Below are positions 9,423-19,679 of a stretch of DNA of 64,000 bases, piece after piece. The position numbers and the translations under genes are program-made. Under the pieces are notes generated by a model, which was not told where the DNA came from, did not search any database, and saw only the letters and a program-made list of their open reading frames with translations. The stretch spans positions 30,965,501 through 31,029,500 of the forward strand of contig NC_134701.1 in NCBI RefSeq assembly GCF_043290135.1, in the 5' to 3' direction. Source of the DNA: Rhipicephalus microplus (Eukaryota; Arthropoda; Arachnida; Ixodida; Ixodidae). Each line of letters begins with the position of its first letter. The first letter of the stretch is position 1.

Positions 9423-10318
9423 AATGATTCGAGACACCAATGAAATAATGACATCCAGATTTCCAAGACAAGCCCTGCGGCCAGACTCTGCGTCAGAGGA
9501 CAAGCTTCTCTCGTTCTTGACGTACCTGACTGAATGGGAGCTGCATCCAGGTGGTAGAGGTGGCTTCCTTTCAGCATCTACTGCGACTGGCCTGAGAGTC
9601 ACAATTGCTAGCGTTCTGTCATTGCTGACGTATCTAAACAAGAATGTTGGCTACAAGTATTTAAAAACCTGCAAGCTTAGTCAGAATCCAGTGGAAAATC
9701 TGTTTGGGCATAGTACGACAACCAAGCAGTTGCAATATCAATCCAACACCACAACAGTTTATAAGTACCGTGTCTTGCCTACGTTTTTACAGGCTTGCAA
9801 GATCCGTATCTAACGGCAATGCTGAACTTGGTGTTCTTACCACCCTGCTTAAGCCAGACATGTTGGGAGACCAAAAGCCTGGAAAAAGTGACATCATCGA
9901 AAGTCTTCTTAGTGACGATGACATTCCCCCTGCAGGAACTCAAAAGCAGGGCCCTGTTCCAGATCATGCTTCATGTGTTCAAGCAAAAGGTGATGATCGG
10001 CTTATAGTTTACATTTGTGCTTACTTTGCCAGGAAGCTTTTGTTGAAATCGGAGTGGGATGAATGTCACAAATCACTTCTAACAAAGGAGGATGATGTTA
10101 ATTCTCTTGCTGCTGCTCTGTACACCCGGCTGCGAGACAATGGAGGCCTACTGTACCCAACTGGATGGCTTTTCAGATTTATTCGAAGTTAAGAAAGCCT
10201 ATTCACAGCCACATTTACTACACAGGAGCTGTATCATGAGAGTGTGATGGATGCCATTGCTCTTGTTACGAGAAACCGTCAAGAGCGGATTGAATGTGCT
10301 GCCATGCAGAGTCGTTGA
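9423..10318 (+). pseudogene. C-terminal exon of the P-like transposase
   Basis: It follows a strong polypyrimidine tract and CAG (9420-9422). The frame reads RDTNEIMTSRFPRQALRP, then LTEWELHPGG and LSQNPVENLFG. At GGG 9706-9708 the frame must change by one base to continue as IVRQPSSCNINPTPQQF, the family's next block. It then runs to a TAA at 10190-10192 after LFRFIRS, and the same frame continues (QELYHESVMDAIALVTR) to TGA at 10316-10318. The joining phase from the previous exon would give GAA TGA, so the exon start also seems to have lost a base. Confidence 0.75.
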
Positions 10319-10537
10319 CCGTGAAGGTTATAGCTTTTTATGTTACCTTTCAGCTGCACTTTCTTGGGAAGTATTTAAACCGTTCGAAGAGTAACAGTCG
10401 GGAGACCTCAAGATACCTGAAGTTCAGCCGCTGTAAATAAGTATGTGTAATGGTATTGCGTGCTCTCTTCCGTGGAACTCTTCACCTGCATTATGTTTTG
10501 TGAATATGTCTCCCCCTACAATTGATAATGTCAACAA

Positions 10538-10543
10538 AATAAA
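10538..10543 (+). promoter_or_regulatory. Candidate polyadenylation signal of the P-like locus
   Basis: AATAAA 220 bp beyond the last in-frame stop (10318). A second AATAAA is at 10643-10648. Either could end the transcript. Confidence 0.4.
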
Positions 10544-10802
10544 TGTTTCTGCACGAGGCTCGTGCTTCTGATATGCAAGTTTATTGCATGCATTCAATCA
10601 GCAGAAAATAGTTTCTATGTTTCCTGCTGAGTGGGGCAGCTAAATAAAGTTTATAAACACAAAGCGAAATTTCGATACGTTCTGCTGCAGCAGCACGAAG
10701 TGAATGCATCCTAATCAGATATTGCTGCAGGTAAGCGCCATGTACTATCATCGCATGTTACAGATATTAGGGTTGCTTACATGACACCTTGCTGAAATAT
10801 TT

Positions 10803-10946
10803 GATTAAGAGGGCGTAGCAGCGCAAATGACAGGAGTGGACAGAAGAGAGGACACGTCAGCGCTCTGATTCTTCTCTTCTGTCTCCTCCTGTCGTTTTGC
10901 GCTGCTACACACTCTTAATCATGTTGTACCAACATGCCCAATCCTG
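10803..10946. repeat. Hairpin H1, PLE-end type
   Basis: Two arms of about 50 bp (10803-10850 and 10868-10920) are imperfect inverted repeats beginning GATTAAGAG and containing GTAGCAGCGCAAA. The flank at 10921-10946 read on the minus strand is GGATTGGGCATGTTGGTACA, similar to the TTGGGCTAGTTGGT block next to hairpin H2 and to a PLE at 51 kb. Probably a foldback derived from a PLE terminus. Confidence 0.65.
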
Positions 10947-11366
10947 CTGCCTTTTAAGTGACATATTTCGCACGAGGAAAAATGAACATGGCATTCTAAA
11001 ACCTTTCTACGATGCACTCGCTCATGGCGGCCAGCTGGGAGGAGGAGGAATGATCTATTAGAAACTTTCAGCTCAGCGTCACTTACGCTCAGCCTCGCGC
11101 AGATGTAGCTCCCCGAGACGTTGCAAGGAACTGCAGACATTTCGCGTTTTTCATGAGCTCGTGTTGCCGAGAAGGGCTCAACTTTGCTCCAAAACGATGA
11201 CAAACGCTCCGGTCAGTTAACTTTCTAAAGAAGCGAGAGATGCATTCTGCGTTCCACCGCTCGCACGATCGTTCTGTTCACTCGCACTACACTTCGTAAT
11301 ATGCGTTTGTGTGTAAACGAGGATTTTAAAAAATGGAAGCATATCCATGGAGTGAATGATGAATAG
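10947..11366. other. Intergenic, nothing recognised
   Basis: No coding or repeat assignment. The last ~30 bp before the W repeat (GTGAATGATG) is shared with the flank of the second W copy, so the W unit may extend slightly into this stretch. Confidence 0.4.
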
Positions 11367-12160
11367 TGGGGCGAAGCATCCGTCCGTCAATTCGTTCTTG
11401 CTTCCACCCATCCATGCGTGCGTCTGTATTGCCGCCCGTGCGTCCACCCGCCCGTCCGTGCGTGCGTCTGTTCGTGCGTCTGTTCGTGCGTCCGCATGTT
11501 CATCTGTGCGTCCGTACCTGCGTTCGTCCATGCATCCGCCCCTGCGTCTGTCCATGCGCTCATCCGTCCGTGCAGTCATCCATGCGTCCGTCCATGCATC
11601 TGTCTGTGTGTCCGTACGTCCACCTATTCAACACCCAATTGAGTACCACCATCTCGCATCTTTTCATCATATATTCCTCATATAGAAGCACCGCCATCAA
11701 GCGGACATTCCAAGGACTAAACGAGAGGAGGCACACGCACACTTTCTTACGGCTTGCGCTTCGTATCTACCTCCCACCTTTAACCACCACGAGTTCATGG
11801 TATATACTAGTTCACTGTATTCATGGCACTGCGGCCCAATGCTCGCTAAACCTTTCTGAAACCTAGGAGGTTACGCCCAGCGAGTATAACCTAGAAACCC
11901 TTTCTTTCTTCTGTGCGTTGTTGAACAATAAAAAATTCGCAGCGTGGCGTTAACTAAAAGCCGAATTCTCCCGTCTCTCATTCCCCCTAAGCAGCCATTG
12001 GCATGTACACTGAGCACTATCTTTTATTGTTGAAGAATGCACAGAAGAAATCTCTCACCGGCACCAACTTTAAGGTCAAAATGTAATACTGGTTACACAC
12101 TACGACTACTACTATGGCTGTGAGGGATGAACGGGTGCCGCTATAAGAAGCTTCGCCCCT
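11367..12160 (+). repeat. W repeat copy 1
   Basis: Bounded by GGGGCGAAGCATC on the left and its near reverse complement GAAGCTTCGCCCC on the right. Inside are a CGTC/CATC-rich minisatellite (about 11380-11625), a block containing CTCGCATCTTTTCATCATAT, a block with CTTACGGCTTGCGCTTCG, and CACAGAAGAAATCTCTCACC near the right end. The same order is found at 19680-21285 (reverse) and 51440-52343. No ORF beyond minisatellite translation. The short matching ends suggest a non-autonomous DNA element, not proven. Confidence 0.7.
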
Positions 12161-12238
12161 AAAATGCTGGAGTGGAAACTCCCAACGCATAGGCAGCAAA
12201 GGTGAAGCCACAGAATAGGGGAGCGACCAGCCGCTGCT

Positions 12239-13665
12239 CGGATGGATGGATGGATGGATGTGGCTGTACCCTTTAGATCGGGCGGCGGCTAACGCCACCT
12301 AGCCGTAATACTTAGTGAACTAACCATTACATTTATCTTTTTTTTCCTTTAAATAATGAAGTTGAGGATTCGTACTTCGCAGTGAAGGGTTTAATTTTCA
12401 CTCGTGCCTTGACTTTAGCCACCAATCAGATAACCTCCTTCTAGTTAAGTCTACCCGCTTAAAGTCTATTTTGCCCTCGCTGTCCCTAAATCCAAGTGCT
12501 TTGAAAAACTCTGCGCCATCATCCTGAACTATAGGGTGAAGCCCTTTACAGAACATTATCAAGTGTTCGGCAGTTTCTTCTTCCTCTCCACACACTATGC
12601 ATACTGTGTCGACCCCTTCGTATTTGGCCCGATATGTCTTGGTTCGCAGTACTCCCGTACTGGCCTCAAACAGTAGATAACTACCCCTAGTATTATCATA
12701 GATCCTTTCCTTGGCAATTTCCTGCTTAAAAGTTCGATAGATCTCTAGTGCGGACTTCTTAATCATGCCCATTCTCCACATGTCAGTCTCCGTTTCCATC
12801 ACTTTTTTCTTAACCGATAGTTCTTTTTGGTTTGGCCACCTGCTGTTTTCTAAGTATTTACCAGTCAACTTCCTGGTTCGCTTCCTCCATTTTGTATCGA
12901 GATTCTTCATGTACAAGTAGCTGAAAACCTTCCTAGCCCAACGCTCTTCCCCCATTTCTCTCAGTCGCTTCTCAAATTTTATCTAGCTGTTAGCTTCCCT
13001 GCCCTCAAATGATGTCCATCCCATATCACCTTGTACTCCCTGATTTGGTGTATTCTCGTGAGCTCCTAAACAAGCCTACCTATTCCACGTTGCTTAATTT
13101 CTAATCTTGCTTGAACTTCTGATCTCATGCACAAGAACGCATTGCTGAACGTCAGCCCAGGAACCATGACCCCTTTCCATATTCCTCTCACAACATCATA
13201 CCTATTGTAATTCCACAGTGCCCTATTTTTCATGACTGCTGCATTCCTGTTACCTTTAGTCGTCACGTATATTTCGTCTTCCCTCAGATACTCGGCCCCA
13301 TTGCTTATCCATACGCCCAGATATTTGTATTTATCTGTTATCTCTAGCGTGACCTCCTGTATTCTAAGCTCACTACCTTCGTTGTCATTGAAAATCATGA
13401 CTGCTGATTTTTCTCTACTGAATCTAAAATCTAACCTATCTCCCTCATTACCGCAGATGTCCATCAATCTCTGCAAATCTTCCTTGTTGTTGGCCATTAG
13501 CACTATATCATCTGCGTACATTAATGCTGGTAGTGCCTGATCAATAAGTTTTCCTTGTTTGACTAAAGAGAGGTTGAAGCCCAGTCCACTTCCCTCTAAT
13601 TTTGCCTCTAATCGTTGTAGGTACATCATGAATAATAAGGGTGACAGGGGGCACCCCTGCCTAAG
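12239..13665 (-). mobile_element. LINE T copy 1 (T1), 5'-truncated
   Basis: Minus-strand non-LTR retrotransposon: the 3' end is at 12239 with a (CATC)n tail (GGAT repeats on plus), preceded by a conserved 3' region containing GGGTACAGCC. Coding blocks on the minus strand: MMYLQRLEAKLEGSGLGFNL after the RT B motif, then PALMYADDIVLMANNKEDL (RT motif C, YADD intact), and from 12955 the C-terminal region with RKLTGKYLENS, RTKTYRAKYEGVDTVC and a C-x2-C...H-x4-C zinc knuckle (CIVCGEEEETAEHLIMFC). It is truncated at the 5' side just inside RQGCPLSPLL. A frame change or stop separates 13066 from 12955. Confidence 0.85.
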
Positions 13666-13947
13666 CTCGGGAAACGAGCTTGCGCGCCATCTGGTGACCT
13701 TCTATGCAGGACGCGTCTTGCCTAGGCCGCTGCTCCGGCCACTACCCAATACATTCAGTACACTGTACCTGACACCTATCATAACCTCATATATTTTTCT
13801 TGCCTGCCATATGAGCGCGAAGCTCCCGTAATCTATAGGAACGCTACCGACGTAGGGTCTTTGTACTCGGCCTTCGAGACCAACAATTTTGGCGTTTACA
13901 AATTTCAGAGGCAATGCCTTGCTTCGCAAGGGTTGCCTATTGAATAA
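13666..13947. repeat. Recurrent repeat block upstream of T2
   Basis: From 13802 this is nearly identical to 25004-25146 (shared start GCCTGCCATATGAGCGCG, shared end GGTTGCCTATTGAATAA). On the minus strand it is open over 104 codons (13702-14013), but that frame crosses into the TIR element, so it is not a gene. It holds one copy of the TACAGTGTACT-type motif at 13743-13771 on the minus strand. Interrupted at 13947 by the TIR element, it resumes at 15624. Confidence 0.6.
13939..13947. repeat. Left 9-bp target-site duplication of the TIR element
   Basis: ATTGAATAA, repeated exactly at 15624-15632. The related uninterrupted sequence at 25138-25146 has a single ATTGAATAA. Confidence 0.85.
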
Positions 13948-14204
13948 GGCAGAGACTGCTGCGCCGCTTGGCGCACAAGCCTGCCCCACACAGAAACGGC
14001 TGCTGCGCCGCACGGAAGTGACGTGTTACATTTTCCGGTTAGGCGCTTTGTTTGAATAGTCGGGAGTGTTCAGCGGTACGTCTAGACATAACAATAAAAG
14101 CCGTTAAAATTATGTCCAAACGAAAAAGTTAACAAAAATGTTATTTAGGTTTCGCGTGACAACAATACAAAACAGGCTTGTTTGTCACCACAAACCGATC
14201 GGCA

Positions 14205-14275
14205 GCTGTGGCGTAGTTGGTTACAGCAAGACATAAACTGGTGAGGTCGGTGGTTCAAGACCCATTGCAGTCATC
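14205..14275 (+). repeat. tRNA-like segment inside the TIR element
   Basis: TGGCGTAGTTGG (box A-like) and GGTTCAAGACC (box B-like) about 37 bp apart, followed by a T-run at 14290. The arms do not pair as a tRNA. It looks like a tRNA-derived SINE head or relic carried by the element. Confidence 0.5.
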
Positions 14276-15540
14276 GATACTTTCTTATTTTTTTTTGTTC
14301 ACGCATATATTATTTTAACATTTGCGCCTCCTTATCAGCCCAACTTGCTGCTGGTGGTGGTCCCGTCCACAGGCCCTTTAATATTGGATCTTCGATGACG
14401 CTTGCAGGATTGACTATATTTATTATGATAAAGTGTTTTGCGAATTCGTGCTCTTAATCGGCGAGACGCAAAAAGCCACAAAAATTCGAATGCAGCTGGC
14501 TGCATTGGTTTCTTTAGCACATGTGTTAGGAATGTTGATTTCCGCGGTTTATCAAAGTCTTGATGACAGAATGGTGCACTGCAACGTAGTCTTGGGCAAC
14601 TTTTTTTTATGTCGCTCAGTGTACCATCACCTGACGAGGTAACCGGCAGGCCGCTTTCTTTAAAAATACTGACGTGTCACCGCAATGTTCTCGGCGATCA
14701 GCACTTGATAAACAATGCCCAAGGGCAAGTGCCGACGGCGTTAGCCCATCTCACTACTTGTCTGCGTTGCTGAAAAACACGCGTGGCCTGTGACAGCACG
14801 GGAGCATTCACGTAGCAACGGATGAGAACGGCAGTACGTGTTCGCACTTGACAAAACAGACGGCAATGCAGTAGCTCTGGCCTTCGGAGATCACAGGCTT
14901 CGCAAGAACATTACAATAAAGTTGTTTCCATCCATCGTATGAACACTTCGCCGACGCACTGGGGTTTCATGCATGTGCGTCCAGTCAGTCACACGTGAAC
15001 CGTGCGACAGCATTTATTTCATCGTCGACCTTGTCCTTCGCGACAAGCAAAACTCGGCAGCAAGAACACTTTCTCCTTTGACAACACCACGCTTGGCATA
15101 GCAATCTAGAAAATGCAGTACGTCCAACGACTGTAATCCGCACATCATACTGAGAAACTTTATGGCGCACATACTCAGATGAAGCTGCGGCGCGGTGGAT
15201 GGCCGCGCTAGCTCCAACCACCAGGTTCAACTAAGCATCCAGCAATCACATGAAGCAGCGACGACCCTCCAGTCCTCCTTGGGAGTGGCCTAGGCCATGG
15301 CCACGATTTCACCCGAGTTTTCACCATCAACACATCGCAGGCGGCTACTATCTCGCAGTGTTTACCTTTCGCAGCCGCAGCGCCCATGGCGCCCCCTGTA
15401 TTCAAAATACTTGTAATATGTATTTAAATGACAAACCTGAGCTAATTAACTCGGTAAACATTTTTTAGTGAAAACTGTGTTGGCTTAACGCTATACGCAC
15501 GAATAATTTACACATTTACTAGCTTTAGGTAATAACATTT
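14276..15540. other. Interior of the TIR element, no gene seen
   Basis: No frame here resembles a transposase, and no other repeat was recognised. Two or three short overlapping frames on the minus strand at 14985-15400 have no recognisable motifs. Confidence 0.5.
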
Positions 15541-15811
15541 TAGGTGATGTCACTTCCGTGCGGCGCAGGAGCCAGTTCTGTGTAGGGATGGCTGCTGCAC
15601 CACGCGGCGCAGAAGACGCTGCCATTGAATAAGCGCAAAATGCCCGTCATGTATCGTGGCGTTATTTACGTAGGGTTATTTAAAATTACGTTTACGTCTT
15701 TTAAAAATCTTTTACATTATTTCTGTTGCAATTAAGCTCCAAACACGTATAAATTTATTTAAATACAACCCTACTTAGGTGGCGCCACCACCATAGTTTC
15801 TACGACATGAC

Positions 15812-16120
15812 ATGCGCGTCACTTCTCCTCAGGTACAGGTAGTGATATGCACAATACGGGAGGTACCGGTGCGTGACGACAACCTTCAAAGAGCGGTTGT
15901 CTACGCAAACCAAGAGACATGGCGGATGAGTCGAGAGAAAGGCTTTGAGGTGTCGGAAATAAAGAGACAGGTGCATAGGTGGGGTGGTTTTCAACGAGAC
16001 AGAATTCACTCCGATGGGCGGCTAGGTCATGAGGTGGGTTATCCGACTTGCAGGAAGCGCAGTAGTTTTTTTTTTTTGGGGGGGGGGGGGGGCACGCGAG
16101 CTTTTCGGGGTGCAGGATAG
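15812..16120 (+). pseudogene. T2 ORF1 fragment, SGNH-esterase-like C-terminal part
   Basis: The frame reads VVICTIREVPVRDD, SREKGFEVSEIKRQVHRWG, then DRIHSDGRLGHEVG. The last block has the D-x2-H spacing of the SGNH/GDSL esterase catalytic dyad, as in ORF1 proteins of esterase-type LINEs. The N-terminal half with the GDS serine is not here; T4 (54206) carries that half. The homopolymer tract follows directly. It begins abruptly after CTCCTCAG, where the upstream repeat joins. Confidence 0.5.
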
Positions 16121-16241
16121 CTAGTAACAAGGGATGCAACCAGGGAGACCCTTTGGCAGGTGGTATGGACAGATACGATTCCAAAGTGGCATCGGTATCT
16201 AAGATAGGTAGAGTCCGGCGCAGAAATAGACGTAGCCACGA

Positions 16242-18760
16242 ATGCCGAGCCAATTCAGACATAGGGTAGGAAGGAGACAAGATGAGCAACTACAGGAAAA
16301 TTTTTATTCAGATAGTCAAATAGAAATAGATCTTAAACAAAATGAGAAAGTAATCACGGAGGATAATAAAACAGTGTGGACATACACGATTCTAATTAGA
16401 CTGTTTCAGCAAGGCCTTGCTGAGGCACGTGACAAGTCACCCCACAAAAGAAGACACAAACCCAAGAGTTGGTGGGATGAGGAAGTTAAGAGGGCCATAG
16501 CAAAACGTCAGGAAGCCTCTAGGGAACACATGCATGCTAAGCAGCGGGGTGAAACGACAGATGATGTTAAAAGAAAATTGGATATCTTTTTAAGCTGTAG
16601 AAGGGATGCATCCCTTTTGATCAATGAAAAGATTAGAGGAAAGGAAGCTCAGTGGCTGGCAGAAGTACACAAAAAAGATAGAAAGTCAGCTGCGAAATTT
16701 TGGAACCACCTAAACTTCCTGATAAACGAGACGAGCCTAGAGCAGAGGTTTATAACTGCAGCTCAAGGTGCTAGGCTAGAAGGCGACGTAGCTATTGAAT
16801 ATATAGGATGAAGGGTGATGGAAAAGTTTCAACAAAGAATTGCTTTATGCACCACAATAGACAATGATGAATCAAGTGGCACAATGGCTTCATTTTCCCA
16901 ACGAGAGTGGGAAAGGGCTGAGAAGAGGGTTTCTAGTAGTACATCAACAGGCCCAGATGGCATTCCAATTATGCGAATAAAGACATTAGGTTCGAAGTCT
17001 AAGCAGGCGTTGAGAGAAGCAGTGAGCAAAATAATAACCAATGGTGAAGTCGCCGATGGATGAAAACTTGGCAGGATGAGCATGATCTATAAAGGAAAGG
17101 TGGACAAAGCTGACATTAACAGCTACCGTCCTATAACAATGACATTAGTGGTCTACAGGCTGCCGATGCAGATTATAAAGGAAAGTCTGCAGGCATAAAT
17201 AGAGGATGAGGGGTTGCTGGGGGAACTGCAGAATGGGTTTCGGAAACAGAGGAGGTTGGAAGACAATCTCTTCTCACTGACCCAGTGCATCGAAATAGCA
17301 GAACAGGAACACACGCTCTTGTGGCTAGCATTTTGGATATCAAGGGAGCGTACGATAGCGTGGTTCAAGAGGACTTGTGGGGAATAATGGACACACTAGG
17401 TGTGGAAGATGTAGTCACTAATCTTTTAAAGGCTATCTATAAAGGTAACAAGGCAGCTATAATGTGGGAAAAACAGGCATCCAAGCCTGCAGAGGTAAAA
17501 CGGGTGCTTAGGCAGGGGTGTCCTCTGTCACCCTTGTTATTCATAATGTATCTACAAGGATAAGAGGCCAAATTAGAGGGAAGTGGACTGGGCTTCAACC
17601 TCTCTTTCGTCAAACAAGGAAAACTCAATGATCAGGCACTACCGGCATTGATGTACGCAAATAATATAGTGCTAATAGCCGACAACAAGGAAGATTTGCA
17701 GAGATTGGTGGACATCTGTGGTAATGATAGAGATAGAATAGATTTAGGATTCAGTAAGGAAAAATTAGAAGTCATGATTTTTAATGATGATGAAGGTATT
17801 GAGCTTAGAATACAGGAGGTCCCGCTAGGGATAACAGATAAACACATTTTTTTTGCCGCATGGATAGCATTGGGACGGAGTACCTAATGGAACACGAAAT
17901 ATACGTGACGACTAAAGGTAACAGGAATGCAGCAGTGATGAAAAATAAGGCATTGTGGAATTACAATAGGTAGGATGTTGTGAGAGTAATATGGAAAGGG
18001 GTCATGGTTCCTGGTCTCACGTTCGGCAATGCGGTCTTGTGCATGAGATCAGAAGTTCAAGGAAGATTAGAAATTAAGCAACGTGAAATAGGTAGGCTTG
18101 CCTTAGGTGATAACGGGAATACACCAAATCAGGGAGTACAAGGTGACATGGAATGAACATCATTTGAGGGCAGGGAAGCTAGCAGCAAGATAAAATTTGA
18201 GAAGCAATTGAGAGAATTGGTGGAGGATCGTTAGGCTAGGAAGGTTTTCATCTACTTGTACATGAAGAATGTCGATACAAATTAGAGGAAGCAAACCAGA
18301 AAAATGATTGGTAAATACTTAGAAAACAGCAGGCGGCCAAGCCAAAAAGAACTATCGGTTAAAAAGAAAGGGACAGAAACGGAGACCTACGTGTAGAGAA
18401 TTAGCATGATTAAGAAGTATGCACTAGAGATTTATCGAACTTTTAAGCAGGAAATTGCCAAGAAAAAGATCTATGATAATACTCGGTTCAGTTCTCTACT
18501 GTTTGAGGCCAGAACGGGAGTATTGCGAACCAAGACATATCGGGCCAAATACGAAGGGGTAGACACGGTATGCAGTGGAAGTGGAGAATAGTAGGAAATA
18601 TCCGAATACTTAATAATGTTCTGTAAAGGGCTTCACCCTATAGTTCAGGATGATGGCGCAGTATTTTTCAAAGCACTGGGGTTTAGGGACAGGGAGGGCA
18701 AAATAGACTTTAACTGTCTAGAATTAACTAGAAGGAGGTTATCTGATTTGTGGCTAAAGT
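16242..18760 (+). pseudogene. T2 ORF2 reverse transcriptase, broken
   Basis: Blocks in order: basic linker KRRHKPKSWWDEEVKRAI, SAAKFWNHLNFL, TSTGPDGIPIMRIKTLG, MSMIYKGK, SYRPITMT, ELQNGFRKQRRLEDNLFSLT, FLDIKGAYDSV (RT motif A), RQGCPLSPLLFIMYLQ (motif B), MYANNIVLIADNKEDL (motif C, where YADD of the other copies has become YANN) and the C-terminal RTKTYRAKYEGVDTVC block. Stops: TGA 16809-16811, TGA 17061-17063, several further stops and frame changes. Loss of both motif C aspartates means no polymerase activity even if read through. Confidence 0.8.
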
Positions 18761-18935
18761 GAAGGCACGAGTGAAAATTAAACCCTTCTCGGCAAAGTAC
18801 GAGTCCTCAACCTCACCATTTAAAGGAAAAAATAAATAAATCCAGTTTTTGGTTCACTATCTATTACTGCTTGGTGGCGTTGGCCACCGCCTGATCTAAA
18901 GGGTACAGCCATATCAATCCATCTATCCATCAACG

Positions 18936-19679
18936 ACGGCCGCTTTCAGAGTGACCGCCGATAATCCGGCAAGCAAGGATAATATAGGAGGCTGTGTACG
19001 TACCCTGCAGCGTGGAGTTTCCTACAGTAGGGAAATTCTATGTCCTAAAGTGTACCCTAAAGCGTAGAGTACTGTACCCCACATAAACCCTACCCTACAG
19101 GCAGGTATGTTGGTGCACAAGCAGCGTGATACGAAAAAAGTTTTTCATATGTTTGTTTTGTTTTCTCTCATTCTGATGTTATAGGGGTTGAAATAACTGT
19201 CATAAATAAAAACACCTTTTTTATTTCCTTGATACACCTTTGATAAGTTTCGTTGTGGGCAGTGTAGCCAGATTTGGCTATTTATAGCAAAATTGGCCTA
19301 CAGAAAAAAAATTTTTGGCGTCGACTTGGGCGTGTTGGCTACGTGGCTATATTTAGGCTAGTAAAGATTTGAAAACTGGCTATATTTGGGCTATAGACCC
19401 CTTCCATGTTTGTAAACACAGGTAGGCCAACGTCGACATTAAGAGTAAAATTATAGCGACAACCTCACGTAACTTCCGCCATAGGCGTTGAGCGTTGCGA
19501 TGTGCGCCAACAAAACTAACGTTACTAGGTAGCAACATTGAACAAAGCGACGTTGTGAGACGCCATAAGCGTTGTGAAACCATAAGCGCTGATGACTGCG
19601 AGGTGCGCCAACAAACAAAATTAAGTTGTGAGACGCGACTCACATCCAACCGCTACGCAGTCCATCGGCATACTGTTTT
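18936..19679. other. Intergenic, nothing recognised
   Basis: Includes a locally repetitive stretch 19262-19400 with recurring TTGGCTA/GGCTATATTT words, which loosely resembles 28985-29060. No gene or element assigned. Confidence 0.4.

Larger units (their letters stand above)
2080..10318 (+). pseudogene. P-element/THAP9-like transposase locus, multi-exon, broken
   Basis: Five coding blocks in one orientation carry the parts of a P-type transposase in the expected order: THAP zinc finger (2096-2274), linker, coiled-coil plus Tnp_P-type region (3559-3963), RNase H-like catalytic region (8392-9299), and C-terminal region (9423-10318). GT-AG boundaries are visible at 2977/3558, 8391 (acceptor), 8953/9073 and 9300/9422. 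Lesions: frame break at the A-run 2083-2093; TAA at 2726-2728; frame break near 2849; stops and frame breaks 3628-3925; RTE-A inserted at 3964; a frame problem at the 9423 exon start; frame break at GGG 9706-9708; TAA at 10190-10192. Polyadenylation signals follow at 10538 and 10643. It may be a dead P-like transposon or a decayed domesticated gene; no 31-bp-type terminal inverted repeat was recognised. Confidence 0.7.
13948..15623. mobile_element. 1,676-bp terminal-inverted-repeat DNA element
   Basis: It begins GGCAGAGACTGCTGCGCCGC and ends with the imperfect inverse; the reverse complement of the right end starts GGCAGCGTCTTCTGCGCCGC. About 85 bp at each end align, including CACACAGAA/TACACAGAA and the perfect block CTGCGCCGCACGGAAGTGAC-type near position 75. 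Nine-bp direct repeats flank it, and an empty site exists at 25138. Nine-bp duplication with long ends is typical of Mutator-like elements, but end sequence alone does not settle the superfamily. I see no transposase frame, so it is non-autonomous. Confidence 0.85.
15624..18935 (+). mobile_element. LINE T copy 2 (T2), nearly full ORF2
   Basis: Plus-strand copy. The 5' part (15633-16130) continues the repeat interrupted at 13947 and contains the C-terminal part of ORF1. A poly-T/poly-G tract at 16066-16092 and ORF2 (16242-18760) follow. The 3' region with AAAGGGTACAGCC ends in ATCC-type repeats at about 18935. It is nearly identical to T3 (25004-26396) over the shared 5' part. Premature stops and frame changes make it non-autonomous. 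Confidence 0.8.

Noticed and set aside
11217..11866. Long frames rich in arginine/valine/cysteine repeats
   Set aside because: They are translations of the W repeat minisatellite.
13702..14013. 104-codon minus-strand frame
   Set aside because: It crosses the TIR element boundary at 13948, so it cannot be an ancestral gene; the part 13802-13947 is repeat sequence.
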